Shown: piece by piece, positions 1 to 9,941 of the stretch
Layout: the number at the start of each line of letters is the position of its first letter
How positions within the stretch are numbered: the stretch's first letter is position 1
Origin: JAIBJN01 sp963784175
Lineage (GTDB): Bacteria; Actinomycetota; Thermoleophilia; Gaiellales; Gaiellaceae
Assembly (NCBI GenBank): GCA_963784175.1
Contig: CAWAQJ010000015.1
Location: forward strand, 40,279 to 104,278
Direction: 5' to 3'
DNA: 64,000 bases
The notes under the pieces: model-generated
What the model was told of the DNA's origin: nothing
Databases searched by the model: none
The model's input: the letters and a program-made list of their open reading frames with translations, nothing else
Translations under genes and position numbers: made by a program

Positions 1-148
1 CGAGGATCTTGCCCAGGTCGACGAACTCCCTCACGGCCGCACGGATGGCCTTGCCGCCGAGCTCCACGACTTGCCCGCGATCGTCCCAGTGCACCTCGGC
101 GCCGAGGCCGGGGACGATCACGTGTGCGTGCGCGTCGACGACCGTCAT
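1..148 (-). CDS. Metal-dependent hydrolase (amidohydrolase-2 type), N-terminal fragment
   Basis: Only the first 49 residues are in the window; the gene continues past base 1. The start ATG overlaps the stop of the upstream EamA gene by four bases (ATGA), so it is the last visible gene of the long minus-strand operon. Residues 3-9 read VVDAHAH, the His-x-His metal-binding opening typical of the aminocarboxymuconate-semialdehyde decarboxylase and amidohydrolase-2 families. No signal peptide is visible, so it is probably cytoplasmic. By position it may hydrolyse or decarboxylate an intermediate of the pathway encoded upstream. The family is fairly clear but the substrate is unknown. Confidence 0.6.
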   Translation of the reverse strand, partial: MTVVDAHAHVIVPGLGAEVHWDDRGQVVELGGKAIRAAVREFVDLGKIL

Positions 149-1038
149 GACAGGAACACCAGCACCAGGCCTCCGACGACAACGAGGCCGGCGCCCAGCC
201 AGATCTGGAGGGTCACCCGCTCGACGTGCCTGCCCATCAGCATCGGCGACAGCAGGAGCACGACCGGCACGGAGAGGAGCCCGAGCGCGAGGACGACCGC
301 GATGGTCGTGTAGTCGAGCGCGGCCCAGCGCGCCCAGACGGAAAGGCCGACCATCACCCCCGCGAGGATCTTGAAGGCGAGCGACACGCGCGAGCCGAGG
401 GCAGGCCCCTCCACCGACGGCCGCAGCGGCAGCGCCACTGCGTAGAGGACGACCGCCGCGACCATGCCGAGGGTCAGCCCGAGGAGCGGCGAGGGAAGGC
501 CCTCGAGCCCTTCCTTGATCAGGATCGGGCTGACGGCCCACGCCATCGCGGTCGCGAGCCCCGGCAGCGCGTCACGCCAAGGGATCCCCCATCCCTGGCC
601 CTCTTCCGAGACCCGCTCGAGCGAGACGACGAGCGCCCCGGCGGTCACGAGGGCCACGCCCAGCCAGACGACGAAGGCGGGAACCTCCTGGAGGACAAGC
701 ACTGCGATAACGGCCCCGAAGACCGGCGTGGTCGAAAGCAGCGGGCTCGAGCGCGCGGCGCCGATTCGCATCTGGCTCATGTTCAGGAACGTCCATCCGA
801 CCGAGAAATGGATGACGCCGGCGAGCGAGAAGTAGAAGAGCGATAGCGCGGTCGCATCGCGGAGGAGCCCAAGGTTCTCGGTGGTGAGGCTCGCGACCGC
901 GAGCACGCCGAGCGCAGTCACGAGCTGGATGAACGTCGCCAGGTAGGCGTCGTTCATCCCCCCGACGGCGCGTCGGTTCAGCGTCTGGAAGACGCCGAAC
1001 CCGAGACCCGCCGCTGCGGCAAGCGCGGGCCCTGTCAC
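145..1038 (-). CDS. EamA/DMT-superfamily permease
   Basis: This is a 297-residue, very hydrophobic protein with about ten predicted membrane helices arranged as two similar halves, the layout of EamA (drug/metabolite transporter) permeases. It starts with a GTG that overlaps the livF stop codon and ends overlapping the next gene, so translation is probably coupled at both ends. Family members export or import small metabolites and amino acids across the cytoplasmic membrane. Here it sits behind a complete ABC importer, which suggests it handles the same substrate or exports a product. The direction of transport cannot be read from the sequence. Confidence 0.8.
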   Translation of the reverse strand: MTGPALAAAAGLGFGVFQTLNRRAVGGMNDAYLATFIQLVTALGVLAVASLTTENLGLLRDATALSLFYFSLAGVIHFSVGWTFLNMSQMRIGAARSSPLLSTTPVFGAVIAVLVLQEVPAFVVWLGVALVTAGALVVSLERVSEEGQGWGIPWRDALPGLATAMAWAVSPILIKEGLEGLPSPLLGLTLGMVAAVVLYAVALPLRPSVEGPALGSRVSLAFKILAGVMVGLSVWARWAALDYTTIAVVLALGLLSVPVVLLLSPMLMGRHVERVTLQIWLGAGLVVVGGLVLVFLS

Positions 1039-1820
1039 TGCGCGGGCTGTTCCTCGTCCGGTCCGGTGGCGGGCACGCCGCCGTTTCCGAGCTTCGCGTC
1101 GCGGGGCGCCGTGCCGCCGAAGAAGAGGTCGGCCATCTCAGGGTTCGCGAGCACCTCTGCCGCTCCGCCCACCAGGAGGACACGGCCGCTCTCCATGACC
1201 ACCCCGTGCGTCGAGAGCCGGAGGCCGAAGCGCACGTTCTGCTCGACGAGCACGATCGTCTTGCCCGCCTGCTTCATCAGCTCGATCGAGTCGGAGACGT
1301 GCTTGAGCGCCTTCGGGTCGAGCCCGAGCGAGGGCTCGTCCAGGAGCACGACGCGCGGGTCGAGCATGAGCGAGCGCCCGAACTCGACCATGCGCCGCTG
1401 CCCGCCGGAGAGGTTCCCGGCCTTCTCGTCCCCGCGCTCCCGGACGATGGAGAAGATGTCGGCCACCTGCGCGTAGCGCTTCTTGACGAGCCGGCGCTCG
1501 CGGCGGATGAGATAGCCGCCCATGAGGACGTTCTCGCGCACGGTCAAGTTGGGGAAGAGGCCGTGCGACTGCGGCACCTGGACGATGCCGAGCTTGAGGA
1601 TGTCGCTGGGCTCGCGGCCGCCGATCGGGTTGCCGTCGAAGTGGACGGAGCCGAGCCGCGGGTTGAGCAGCCCGCTGACCACGCGCAGGACGGTCGACTT
1701 GCCGGCGCCGTTGGGCCCGACGATGCACGTGACGGACTCGTTCTCCACGGCGAGGTCGAGCCCCTGGAGGACGTCGCCGCCGCCGTAGCCCGCGAACACC
1801 TCCTGGAGACGGATCAGCAC
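1035..1820 (-). CDS. livF: Branched-chain amino acid-type ABC transporter ATPase LivF
   Basis: This 261-residue ABC ATPase has Walker A GPNGAGKS at about residues 35-42, the signature LSGGQRRMVE near 137 and Walker B VVLLDEPS near 160, followed by an intact switch region. LivF is the second ATPase of Liv-type importers and energises uptake together with LivG, LivH and LivM. I chose the GTG at 1820 because it lies two bases after the stop of the livM-livG fusion and gives the usual LivF N-terminus; reading further upstream is off-frame over livG. The substrate is set by the binding protein encoded upstream and need not be leucine. Confidence 0.9.
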   Translation of the reverse strand: MLIRLQEVFAGYGGGDVLQGLDLAVENESVTCIVGPNGAGKSTVLRVVSGLLNPRLGSVHFDGNPIGGREPSDILKLGIVQVPQSHGLFPNLTVRENVLMGGYLIRRERRLVKKRYAQVADIFSIVRERGDEKAGNLSGGQRRMVEFGRSLMLDPRVVLLDEPSLGLDPKALKHVSDSIELMKQAGKTIVLVEQNVRFGLRLSTHGVVMESGRVLLVGGAAEVLANPEMADLFFGGTAPRDAKLGNGGVPATGPDEEQPAQ

Positions 1821-1822
1821 GG

Positions 1823-3694
1823 CTAGGTCACCCCCGCCTTCTCCTCGAGCGCGAAGTCCGCGCCGAGGTAGGCGTCGAGAACGGCAGGGTCGGCCTGCAC
1901 CTGCGCGGGCGTTCCCTGGCAGATCGTCTGCCCCCGCGCGAGCACGCACACCGGGTCGCAGAGGCCGAGGACGAGCGGCATGTTGTGCTCGACGATCAGG
2001 AACGTCGACCCCTGCCGGTTCAGCTCCTCGATCATCTCCTGCATGTGGGCGATCAGCGTCGGGTTGATGCCGCCCGCGGGCTCGTCGAGCATGATCAGCT
2101 TCGGGTCGAGCATGAGAATCTGCGCGAGCTCGACGAGCTTGCCCTGGCCGTAGGAGAGCTCGCCTGCCTCGCGCTCGGCGAACCGCTGCATGCCGACGAA
2201 CTCGAGCAGCTCGTAGGCGCGCTCGGCCTCGGGGCCGCTGACGGCGTCGGCGCCGAGCCTGCGCCACGAGAAGGAACGCAGCGGCGCGACGACATTCTCG
2301 AGCACCGTCATCCGCCGAAACAGGCGAGTGATCTGAAAGGTGCGCCCGATGCCGCGGTGTGCGCGCCGGTACGGAGCGAACTGGTCGATGCGCTCGCCGT
2401 CGAACCAGATCTCCCCGTGGTCGAGCGGCATGGTGCCGTCGATCAGGTTGAAGAGCGTCGTCTTGCCGGACCCGTTCGGGCCGATGAGCGCCGTGATCGT
2501 CCCGCGCTCGACCGACAGATTCACCCCGTCGACTGCCTTGACGCCGCCGAAGCGCTTCTCCACGCCCCTGACCTCGAGGATCGGCCCGGCCGGCGCCTCC
2601 GCCGCCTCCTCGGCCGCGCGCTCGACGACCCGCATCGGCTTGCGCTCGAAGCGCGCTCCGACCTCGGTGGCCTTCCCTGCCTCGCGGCGCCGTTTCAGGA
2701 TGTCCCCGACGCTCGGGATGATTCCCCGGGGCAGGAAGAGCACGACGGCCATGAGCAGCGCGCCGAAGAAGATCAGGCGCACGTTGGCGTCCCAGACGCC
2801 GTTCCCGAACCAGTCGTTGAAGTCGTTGTTCGTGATCTGGTTGACCGGCTCGAGGATGAACGCCCCGATCACGGGTCCCCAGATCGTCCCGCGCCCGCCC
2901 AGGAGGACGGCGAGGACGACGAACACGCTGTAGACGATGTCGAACATGTTGCGTGGGTCGATGAAGCTCAGGTAGTAGGCGTAGACGCCGCCCGCGGCGC
3001 CGATCCAGACCGCGCTCGCGATGTAGGCGAGCGCCTTGTAGATCGGCGTGTTCACGCCGACCGCGGCCGCCTTGTCTTCGTCCTCGCGGATGGCGATCAG
3101 GCCCATGCCGAACTTCGTTCGCCGGATCCACCAGGACATGGCGACGGAGATGAGCAGGAGCCCGAAGAAGATGTAGTAGAAGGGCAGGTTGCCCCACTCG
3201 CGCGGCCAGGTCGGGAGCGGAAGCGAGATCCCGCGGTTCCCGTACGTCAGCTCCGTCCAGTTCAGCACGACGAGCTGCATGACGAAGAGGAACGCGATCG
3301 TGAGGATCACGAACGAGTGCCCGCGCGTTCGCATGATGATCGGGCCGACCGCGGCGGCGAAGAGCCCCGCGACGACTGCCGAGATGGGGACGAAGTAGAA
3401 CGGGTTCGCGGCCTGCCCTCCGAACGTGTCCGCCCCGAACACGCGCAGCGAGAGGATCGCCGTCGTGTACGCGCCGATGCCCAGGAAGACGGTCTGGCCG
3501 AGCGAGACGTAGCCCGCGAAGCCGGAGATGATGTTCCAGCCGCTCGCCATGATGGCCAGGAGCAGCGAGAGGATGATGATCGTCTGGTAGTACCGGTTGT
3601 CCGAGATGATCGGGAAGACGAGGATCGTGAGCAGGAGCGCGCCAATCGCGGCCTTGGCCGCGTGCCTGGACAGGAGCCCCGCCGCAGCCGTCAC
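1823..3694 (-). CDS. Fused LivM permease - LivG ATPase
   Basis: One uninterrupted 623-residue frame carries both the second permease and the first ATPase of a Liv-type importer. Residues about 1-330 are the LivM membrane domain with many helices and the conserved permease loop near AIREDEDKAAAVGVN. A charged Ala/Glu linker follows, and residues 372-623 are the LivG ATPase with Walker A GPNGSGKT (about 405), signature LSYGQGKLVE (about 511) and Walker B LIMLDEPAGG (about 533). The start is a GTG overlapping the livH stop (GTGA). E. coli has these as two proteins; the fusion fixes a 1:1 permease to ATPase ratio. Both halves look intact. Confidence 0.9.
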   Translation of the reverse strand: MTAAAGLLSRHAAKAAIGALLLTILVFPIISDNRYYQTIIILSLLLAIMASGWNIISGFAGYVSLGQTVFLGIGAYTTAILSLRVFGADTFGGQAANPFYFVPISAVVAGLFAAAVGPIIMRTRGHSFVILTIAFLFVMQLVVLNWTELTYGNRGISLPLPTWPREWGNLPFYYIFFGLLLISVAMSWWIRRTKFGMGLIAIREDEDKAAAVGVNTPIYKALAYIASAVWIGAAGGVYAYYLSFIDPRNMFDIVYSVFVVLAVLLGGRGTIWGPVIGAFILEPVNQITNNDFNDWFGNGVWDANVRLIFFGALLMAVVLFLPRGIIPSVGDILKRRREAGKATEVGARFERKPMRVVERAAEEAAEAPAGPILEVRGVEKRFGGVKAVDGVNLSVERGTITALIGPNGSGKTTLFNLIDGTMPLDHGEIWFDGERIDQFAPYRRAHRGIGRTFQITRLFRRMTVLENVVAPLRSFSWRRLGADAVSGPEAERAYELLEFVGMQRFAEREAGELSYGQGKLVELAQILMLDPKLIMLDEPAGGINPTLIAHMQEMIEELNRQGSTFLIVEHNMPLVLGLCDPVCVLARGQTICQGTPAQVQADPAVLDAYLGADFALEEKAGVT

Positions 3695-4572
3695 AGCGCG
3701 ACGTCCTCCCTGAGCTTCTGACCCATGAGCCCCTGTGGGCGCACGAGCAGCACGACCATGATCACGGCCCACGGGACCATGGTCGCCCACTGGGGCGAGA
3801 TATAGATCACCGTCATCGTCTCGGCGACTCCGAGCAGGAGCGCACCGACGATCGCCCCCGGCAGGCTCCCCATGCCGCCCAGGACGATGATCCCGAGCAG
3901 ACGCGAGATCCACTGGTAATGGGAGCCCGGGAGGAACGGGTAGAGCACCGAGGCGATCGAGCCGCCGGCGCCGGCCGTGGCCACTCCCACTGCGAACGTG
4001 AGCGCCGCGACCGTGCTCGGGTTCACGCCCACGAGCCGCGCCGAGCTCATATTCGCCGACACGGCGCGGATCGCCCGGCCGAGCCAGGTGACCTTGAGGA
4101 TCACGTAGAGGATCGCGAGGACGCCGACGGCGATCGCGCAGCCGTAGACCTGGCCCTTGCGCAGGTAGATGTCCCCGATCCTGAAGGACTCGTCGAAGTA
4201 CGACGGCGTCGCCCGGTGGAGCGTCGCGGTCCACACGATGCCCATGACGCCCTCGATGATCAGGGCGAGGCCGAAGGTCAGGATCACCGAGGTTGACGGC
4301 GGCTTCCCCTGGATCCACCGCACGCTGGTCATGTAGATCACGTAGCCGATCAGGAACATCGCCGGCGTGGTCACGAGGACGCCCAGGAGCGGATCGAGCC
4401 CCGTCTCGTTCCACATCGCCCACGTGATGAAGGCCGCCAGGATGATCAGGGCGCCCTGGGCGACGTTGATGACGTCCATGACGCCGAAGATCAGCGTCAG
4501 CCCCGAGGCGAGCAGTGCGTAGACGCCTCCGAGGAGGAGGCCGAGAACGATTGTCTGGATGAGCTGCGTCAC
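3691..4572 (-). CDS. livH: Branched-chain amino acid-type ABC transporter permease LivH
   Basis: This 293-residue protein has about eight hydrophobic segments and matches LivH permeases, including the N-terminal stretch LLGGVYALLASGLTLIFGVM and the conserved RAIRAVSAN loop near residue 165. With the LivM domain it forms the transmembrane pore of the importer. It begins 74 bases after the binding-protein gene; a hairpin in that gap probably lowers expression relative to the binding protein. Its stop overlaps the start of the fused livM-livG gene. Confidence 0.9.
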   Translation of the reverse strand: MTQLIQTIVLGLLLGGVYALLASGLTLIFGVMDVINVAQGALIILAAFITWAMWNETGLDPLLGVLVTTPAMFLIGYVIYMTSVRWIQGKPPSTSVILTFGLALIIEGVMGIVWTATLHRATPSYFDESFRIGDIYLRKGQVYGCAIAVGVLAILYVILKVTWLGRAIRAVSANMSSARLVGVNPSTVAALTFAVGVATAGAGGSIASVLYPFLPGSHYQWISRLLGIIVLGGMGSLPGAIVGALLLGVAETMTVIYISPQWATMVPWAVIMVVLLVRPQGLMGQKLREDVAL

Positions 4573-4593
4573 GATGCCGTCCCGAGATGGAGA

Positions 4594-4622
4594 CCGGCCG
4601 GGGACGGGGGTTCCCCGGCCGG
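4594..4622 (-). terminator. Intercistronic hairpin between livK-like gene and livH
   Basis: An 11-bp perfect GC-rich stem (CCGGCCGGGGA paired with TCCCCGGCCGG) closes a 7-base loop. There is no U-run, so it is likely a partial terminator or RNA-stabilising hairpin. Such a hairpin after a binding-protein gene commonly gives the binding protein in excess over the membrane subunits. Confidence 0.65.
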
Positions 4623-4646
4623 CTCCGTTGGTGCTTCAGCTACGTG

Positions 4647-5924
4647 CTAGCCCCCAGACCACGGAGGCTTGGGGTTGACGATGGTGTCGGAGGTCGCGAC
4701 GTCCTCCGGCAGCACGATCTCCTCGTCGCCGTTCTGCCACTGCGCGAGGAGGAACGCCTGCTCGGGAGCGCCGGTCTCGTCCCAGCTCAGCTCGCCGAGG
4801 ATCGTTTCCACGGAGTTCTCGTGGAGCCAGTCCTTGAGCGCGGCCTGGTCGTCGATCGAGCCGACGGCCTCGACTGCGGCCTGCAGGACCTGCGCGGCCG
4901 CGAAGCCGTCCGCGGCATCCTCGGGCGGGTCCTCGTTGTTGTACTTGGCCCGGTAGGCCTCGAGGAACTCGGCGTTCCCCGGGGTCTCGGCGTCGACGTG
5001 GTAGCTGACCGCGAAGAAGATGCCCTCGGTGTTCTCGATCCCGATCGCGTCCGAGTACTGATCCGCGAACGACGGGGTCGAGGCCTGGAACATCTGCTGC
5101 GGGCTGTAACCCGCCGCGCTGAGCGCCGTGATCAGGTTGACGCCGTCCTGGAGACCGGCCGAGCCCTGTGCGATCAGGTCGGGCTTCTGGCCGGCGATCG
5201 CCGAGGCGATCGCGTCGAAGTTCACGGTCTCGGGCGGGTAGATCTCCGAGTAGACCGTCTCGACGCCGCCGGCCTCGAGCTGCTCCTGGATGCCCTCGGC
5301 GACGGGAGCGCCGAACGGGTCGTCGGCCGCGATGTAGCCGGCCGTCTTCGGCCGCTCGCCCTCGGGCAGGCTCAGGACCCACTCCGAGAAGAGATCGGCC
5401 TGGTGAGGCGCTGTCGCCTGCTGGGCGAAGAACAGATACTCGAACCCGCGGTTGAACATGTCAGGCGATCCGCCTGCCGGCTCGACGTAGACCATCTGCG
5501 CCCGCTCCGCCACGGCCGAGGCCGGGATGTTCAGGAGCGAGGAGAACGTGCCGAGGAGCAGGTCGACCTGGTCCTGGTCGATCAGCGCGTTGTAGTCGGT
5601 GACGACGAGGTTCTGGTCGGACTGGTCGTCCTTGATGACCATCTCGACCGGGCGCCCGAGCAGGCCCCCGGAATCGTTGACCATCTCCATCCAGACCTCG
5701 TAGCCGCGCCGCGCGGCCTCGCCCGGCTCGGCGAAGTCGCCGGTCAGGGGCAGAGACGCGCCGATTCGGATCGGCTCGCCGCTGGCATCCCCACCGTCTT
5801 CGGTCGCGGCCGTGTCGCTGCCGCCGCCGCCCTCATCGTCGTCGTCATCGCCGCCGCAGCCAGCCGCGAGCATCAGCGCCAGCAGCACCGGCAGCAGCGC
5901 GAGGAGCCAAACGATCCTTCTCAT
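4647..5924 (-). CDS. Liv-type ABC transporter substrate-binding lipoprotein
   Basis: This 425-residue protein starts with a lipoprotein signal peptide ending in the lipobox LAAGC, with Cys23 as the lipid-modified residue. An Asp/Gly-rich linker follows, then a type I periplasmic-binding fold with the family opening GEPIRIGASLPLTGDFAEPG. It would be anchored to the outside of the membrane, catch the substrate and deliver it to LivH and the LivM-LivG fusion. Proteins of this family bind amino acids but also amides, urea, aromatic acids and short peptides. The neighbouring hydrolases and dehydrogenases suggest a substrate other than a plain branched-chain amino acid. Its gene is the first of the importer section of the operon. 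Confidence 0.9.
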   Translation of the reverse strand: MRRIVWLLALLPVLLALMLAAGCGGDDDDDEGGGGSDTAATEDGGDASGEPIRIGASLPLTGDFAEPGEAARRGYEVWMEMVNDSGGLLGRPVEMVIKDDQSDQNLVVTDYNALIDQDQVDLLLGTFSSLLNIPASAVAERAQMVYVEPAGGSPDMFNRGFEYLFFAQQATAPHQADLFSEWVLSLPEGERPKTAGYIAADDPFGAPVAEGIQEQLEAGGVETVYSEIYPPETVNFDAIASAIAGQKPDLIAQGSAGLQDGVNLITALSAAGYSPQQMFQASTPSFADQYSDAIGIENTEGIFFAVSYHVDAETPGNAEFLEAYRAKYNNEDPPEDAADGFAAAQVLQAAVEAVGSIDDQAALKDWLHENSVETILGELSWDETGAPEQAFLLAQWQNGDEEIVLPEDVATSDTIVNPKPPWSGG

Positions 5925-6011
5925 CTAAGACACCTCCGTTGTCGCGGATACCGATTTCCGAGGCAACCCGCCCGCGGTGCGGCGACGCCTCCGCCCCCAC
6001 GCGCTCCGCCC

Positions 6012-7241
6012 TCAGACGACATGGATCTCGATCCCGAACTCGTTCAGCGGGACGACTCCGTCGTCGGTGACGTAGAGCGTGTTCTCGATGCACGCCGAGC
6101 CCACTCCGGGGACGAAGATCCCGGGCTCGACGTTCACGAAGCTCCCTGGGCGGAGCTCCGCAGTCTCCCCGCGCGCAACGACCGGGCGCGACGAGGTGGT
6201 GATGCCGGTGGTGTGTCCGAGATAGACGTGATTGGAGTGATCGCCGTATCCGGCGTCGACGGCGACCTTGGTCGCCTTCTCCCAGAGGTCTCCGCCCCGA
6301 ACCCCGGCCCGCGCCTCCGCGAGCATGACGTTGTACATCTCTGCGGCGACGTCGTAGATCGCGCGCTGCTCCGCTGTCGGTTCCCCGACGGAGATCGTGC
6401 GATCGGTGTCCGTGTAGTACCCGGCGTACGACGCGGACAGGTCGAGCCAGAACATCTGCCCCTCCTCCAGGCGGCGTGCCGAGAAGAGGAACGGCCGGAC
6501 ATTCGAGATGGCGTCGCTGAACGAGCCGACGTTGATGTGCGTGGACATCCCGCTCCCGTGCAGGAACTCCGCGCCGAGCGAGGCCATGCTCTCCAGCGAG
6601 CGCAGGCACATCTCGTACTCGGGAACGCCTGCCGCAGCGGCCGCGACGGCCGCCGAGAGACCCGTGTCGGCGACCGACACGGTGCGGCGGATGTTCTCGG
6701 AGTCGTAGGCCGACGGCGAGCCGACGAGGTCCTGCCAGACGGGCGTCGCGTCCCCGAACCCGGCCTCGGGAAGGCTCTGCTCGAGGATGCCCGTGTACAC
6801 CGCGGGCATCTCCGCGTCGAAGACCCCGATGCTCGCGTTCGCGAGCCCCGCTCCCGAGACGGCGTCCCGGATCGCGGCGCGGAGCTCGTCTGCGAGCCAC
6901 CGCCGCGCCGGATTCGGGTACGACCGGACGTCCTCCACCCACGACATCCGGCGCGCCTCGTCGAGGTGCCACGGCTGGTCGACGAGGAGGACAGGGTCGC
7001 CGTCGAGTGGAACGAGGAACAGCGAGCTCGCCGTCGGAAAGACGTGGACGTAGCCCGCCAGGTAGCGGATCGGGTCGGAGTTCGCCCCGGCCGAGCCCCA
7101 GACGAGGAGGGCATCGAGCCCGTGCTGCTCCATGGCGGCGCGAGCCCGGGCGAGCCGGCCTTCCTGCTCTTCGCGCGGCGGCTTCGGCGCAAGCCCTCGT
7201 GACTTCTCGAGCTCAGCGCCAACGTCGAACACTGTGGTCAC
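6012..7241 (-). CDS. M24-family metallohydrolase (Xaa-Pro peptidase/creatinase fold)
   Basis: This 409-residue protein has an N-terminal creatinase-like domain (about 1-165) and a C-terminal pita-bread domain. The five metal ligands of M24 enzymes appear present: the Asp in FWLDLS, the Asp in YYTDTDRT, the His in LGHTTG, the Glu in VEPGIF and the Glu in CIENTLYV. The start is a GTG preceded by GGAGG at 5-9 bases. Members cleave Xaa-Pro bonds or C-N bonds in small molecules. It follows the aldehyde dehydrogenase gene by 24 bases and precedes the binding-protein gene. This is one of two M24 proteins in the operon; this copy looks like a normal metalloenzyme. Confidence 0.82.
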   Translation of the reverse strand: MTTVFDVGAELEKSRGLAPKPPREEQEGRLARARAAMEQHGLDALLVWGSAGANSDPIRYLAGYVHVFPTASSLFLVPLDGDPVLLVDQPWHLDEARRMSWVEDVRSYPNPARRWLADELRAAIRDAVSGAGLANASIGVFDAEMPAVYTGILEQSLPEAGFGDATPVWQDLVGSPSAYDSENIRRTVSVADTGLSAAVAAAAAGVPEYEMCLRSLESMASLGAEFLHGSGMSTHINVGSFSDAISNVRPFLFSARRLEEGQMFWLDLSASYAGYYTDTDRTISVGEPTAEQRAIYDVAAEMYNVMLAEARAGVRGGDLWEKATKVAVDAGYGDHSNHVYLGHTTGITTSSRPVVARGETAELRPGSFVNVEPGIFVPGVGSACIENTLYVTDDGVVPLNEFGIEIHVV

Positions 7242-7265
7242 TCGCCTCCTCCAGGGTCGTAGTGG

Positions 7266-8759
<1,494 letters not shown>

Positions 8760-8768
8760 CGGCGGCTC

Positions 8769-9938
8769 CTAGTCCGCAAGGCCGGCGGGCTCCTCGATCA
8801 GGGCGGCGAGCTCGGACAGAAATTGCGCCGCGCGGGCGCCGTCGATGACGCGGTGGTCGCAGGAGAGCGTGAGCGCCATCATCGGCCGCACGCCCGGGCT
8901 GCCGTCCACGGGAACGACGCGCTCGACGATCCGGCCGACTGCCAGGATGGCGGCCTGCGGGGCGTTGACGACCGCGTTGAAGGCGTCCACCCCGTACATA
9001 CCGAGGTTGGAGATCGTGAACGTGCCGCGCTCCAGGTCATCGGGCCTGAGCGCGCCCTCACGCGCGCGGGAGACGACGTCCTCGCGGCGGGCGGCGATCT
9101 CGCCGAGCCCGAGCCGGTCGGCGCCGTGGACGACGGGCACGACGAGCCCGTCGTCGACCGCGACTGCGATCCCGACGTTCACCTCGTCGTTGAGGCGGAT
9201 GCTCCCGTCGTCCCAGGCCGCGTTCGCCTGGGGATGCCGGGCCAGGGCCGCCGCGGTCGCACGCACGAGCAGATCCGTGACGCTGACATCGCGCCCGAGC
9301 CGGTCGCGAGCCACAGACCGCCAGCTGGAGAGCCTGCCGGCATCGACCTCTCGCAGAAGATAGAAGTGCGGCGCCGAGGCCCAGCTCTGGGCGGTTCGCT
9401 CGGCCATGATGCTCCAGATCCGTGACAGCGGCTGCGATCCGCCCTGGATGGTGGCTGCCGGCGCGGGAGCCGGCGAGGCGAGGATGTCGGCCGCAACGAC
9501 GGCGCCTCCTGGGCCACTGCCCTCTCCGAGCGCATCCAGGTCGATCCCCTGCTCGGCCGCAAGGCGGCGCGCCTTCGGGGAGGCGAGGCGGCGGCGCGCG
9601 TCGCGCCTGGGAGCCTCGACGGTCGCGGCGGCCACGGGTGCCGCCGCCGCAGGCGCCTGCTCGGGCGCCGGGGACGATCCGTTCTCCGGCAGCGCCTCGC
9701 CGGGCGCCAGGATGACGGCGACTGCCTCGCCGACCGGCACGTCGGCGCCCTCGGCAGCGCGAAGCCCGGCGAGGAGCCCGTCGGTGGGCGCCTCGATCTC
9801 GACGGTCACCTTGTCCGTCTCGACCTCCATGAGCGGCTCGCCCTTCGCGACCTCGTCGCCCTCGGCCTTGAGCCACCGGAGCACCTTGCCGGTCTCCTGG
9901 GCCATTCCGAGGGCGGGCATGATCACGTCGGTTGCCAA
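8769..9938 (-). CDS. Dihydrolipoamide acyltransferase (E2) of a 2-oxoacid dehydrogenase complex
   Basis: This 389-residue protein has three parts: an N-terminal lipoyl domain (about 1-77, lipoylated Lys in METDKV context), an Ala/Pro linker with a peripheral subunit-binding domain near 115-150 (SPKARRLAAEQGIDL), and a catalytic domain ending with the DHRVIDGARA active-site motif. It moves the acyl group made by E1 onto CoA. The start is TTG, three bases after the preceding stop; the first in-frame ATG would remove part of the lipoyl domain. E1 genes lie upstream in the same operon, but no E3 gene is present, so E3 is probably shared with another complex. Confidence 0.9.
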   Translation of the reverse strand: MATDVIMPALGMAQETGKVLRWLKAEGDEVAKGEPLMEVETDKVTVEIEAPTDGLLAGLRAAEGADVPVGEAVAVILAPGEALPENGSSPAPEQAPAAAAPVAAATVEAPRRDARRRLASPKARRLAAEQGIDLDALGEGSGPGGAVVAADILASPAPAPAATIQGGSQPLSRIWSIMAERTAQSWASAPHFYLLREVDAGRLSSWRSVARDRLGRDVSVTDLLVRATAAALARHPQANAAWDDGSIRLNDEVNVGIAVAVDDGLVVPVVHGADRLGLGEIAARREDVVSRAREGALRPDDLERGTFTISNLGMYGVDAFNAVVNAPQAAILAVGRIVERVVPVDGSPGVRPMMALTLSCDHRVIDGARAAQFLSELAALIEEPAGLAD

Positions 9939-9941
9939 CGG

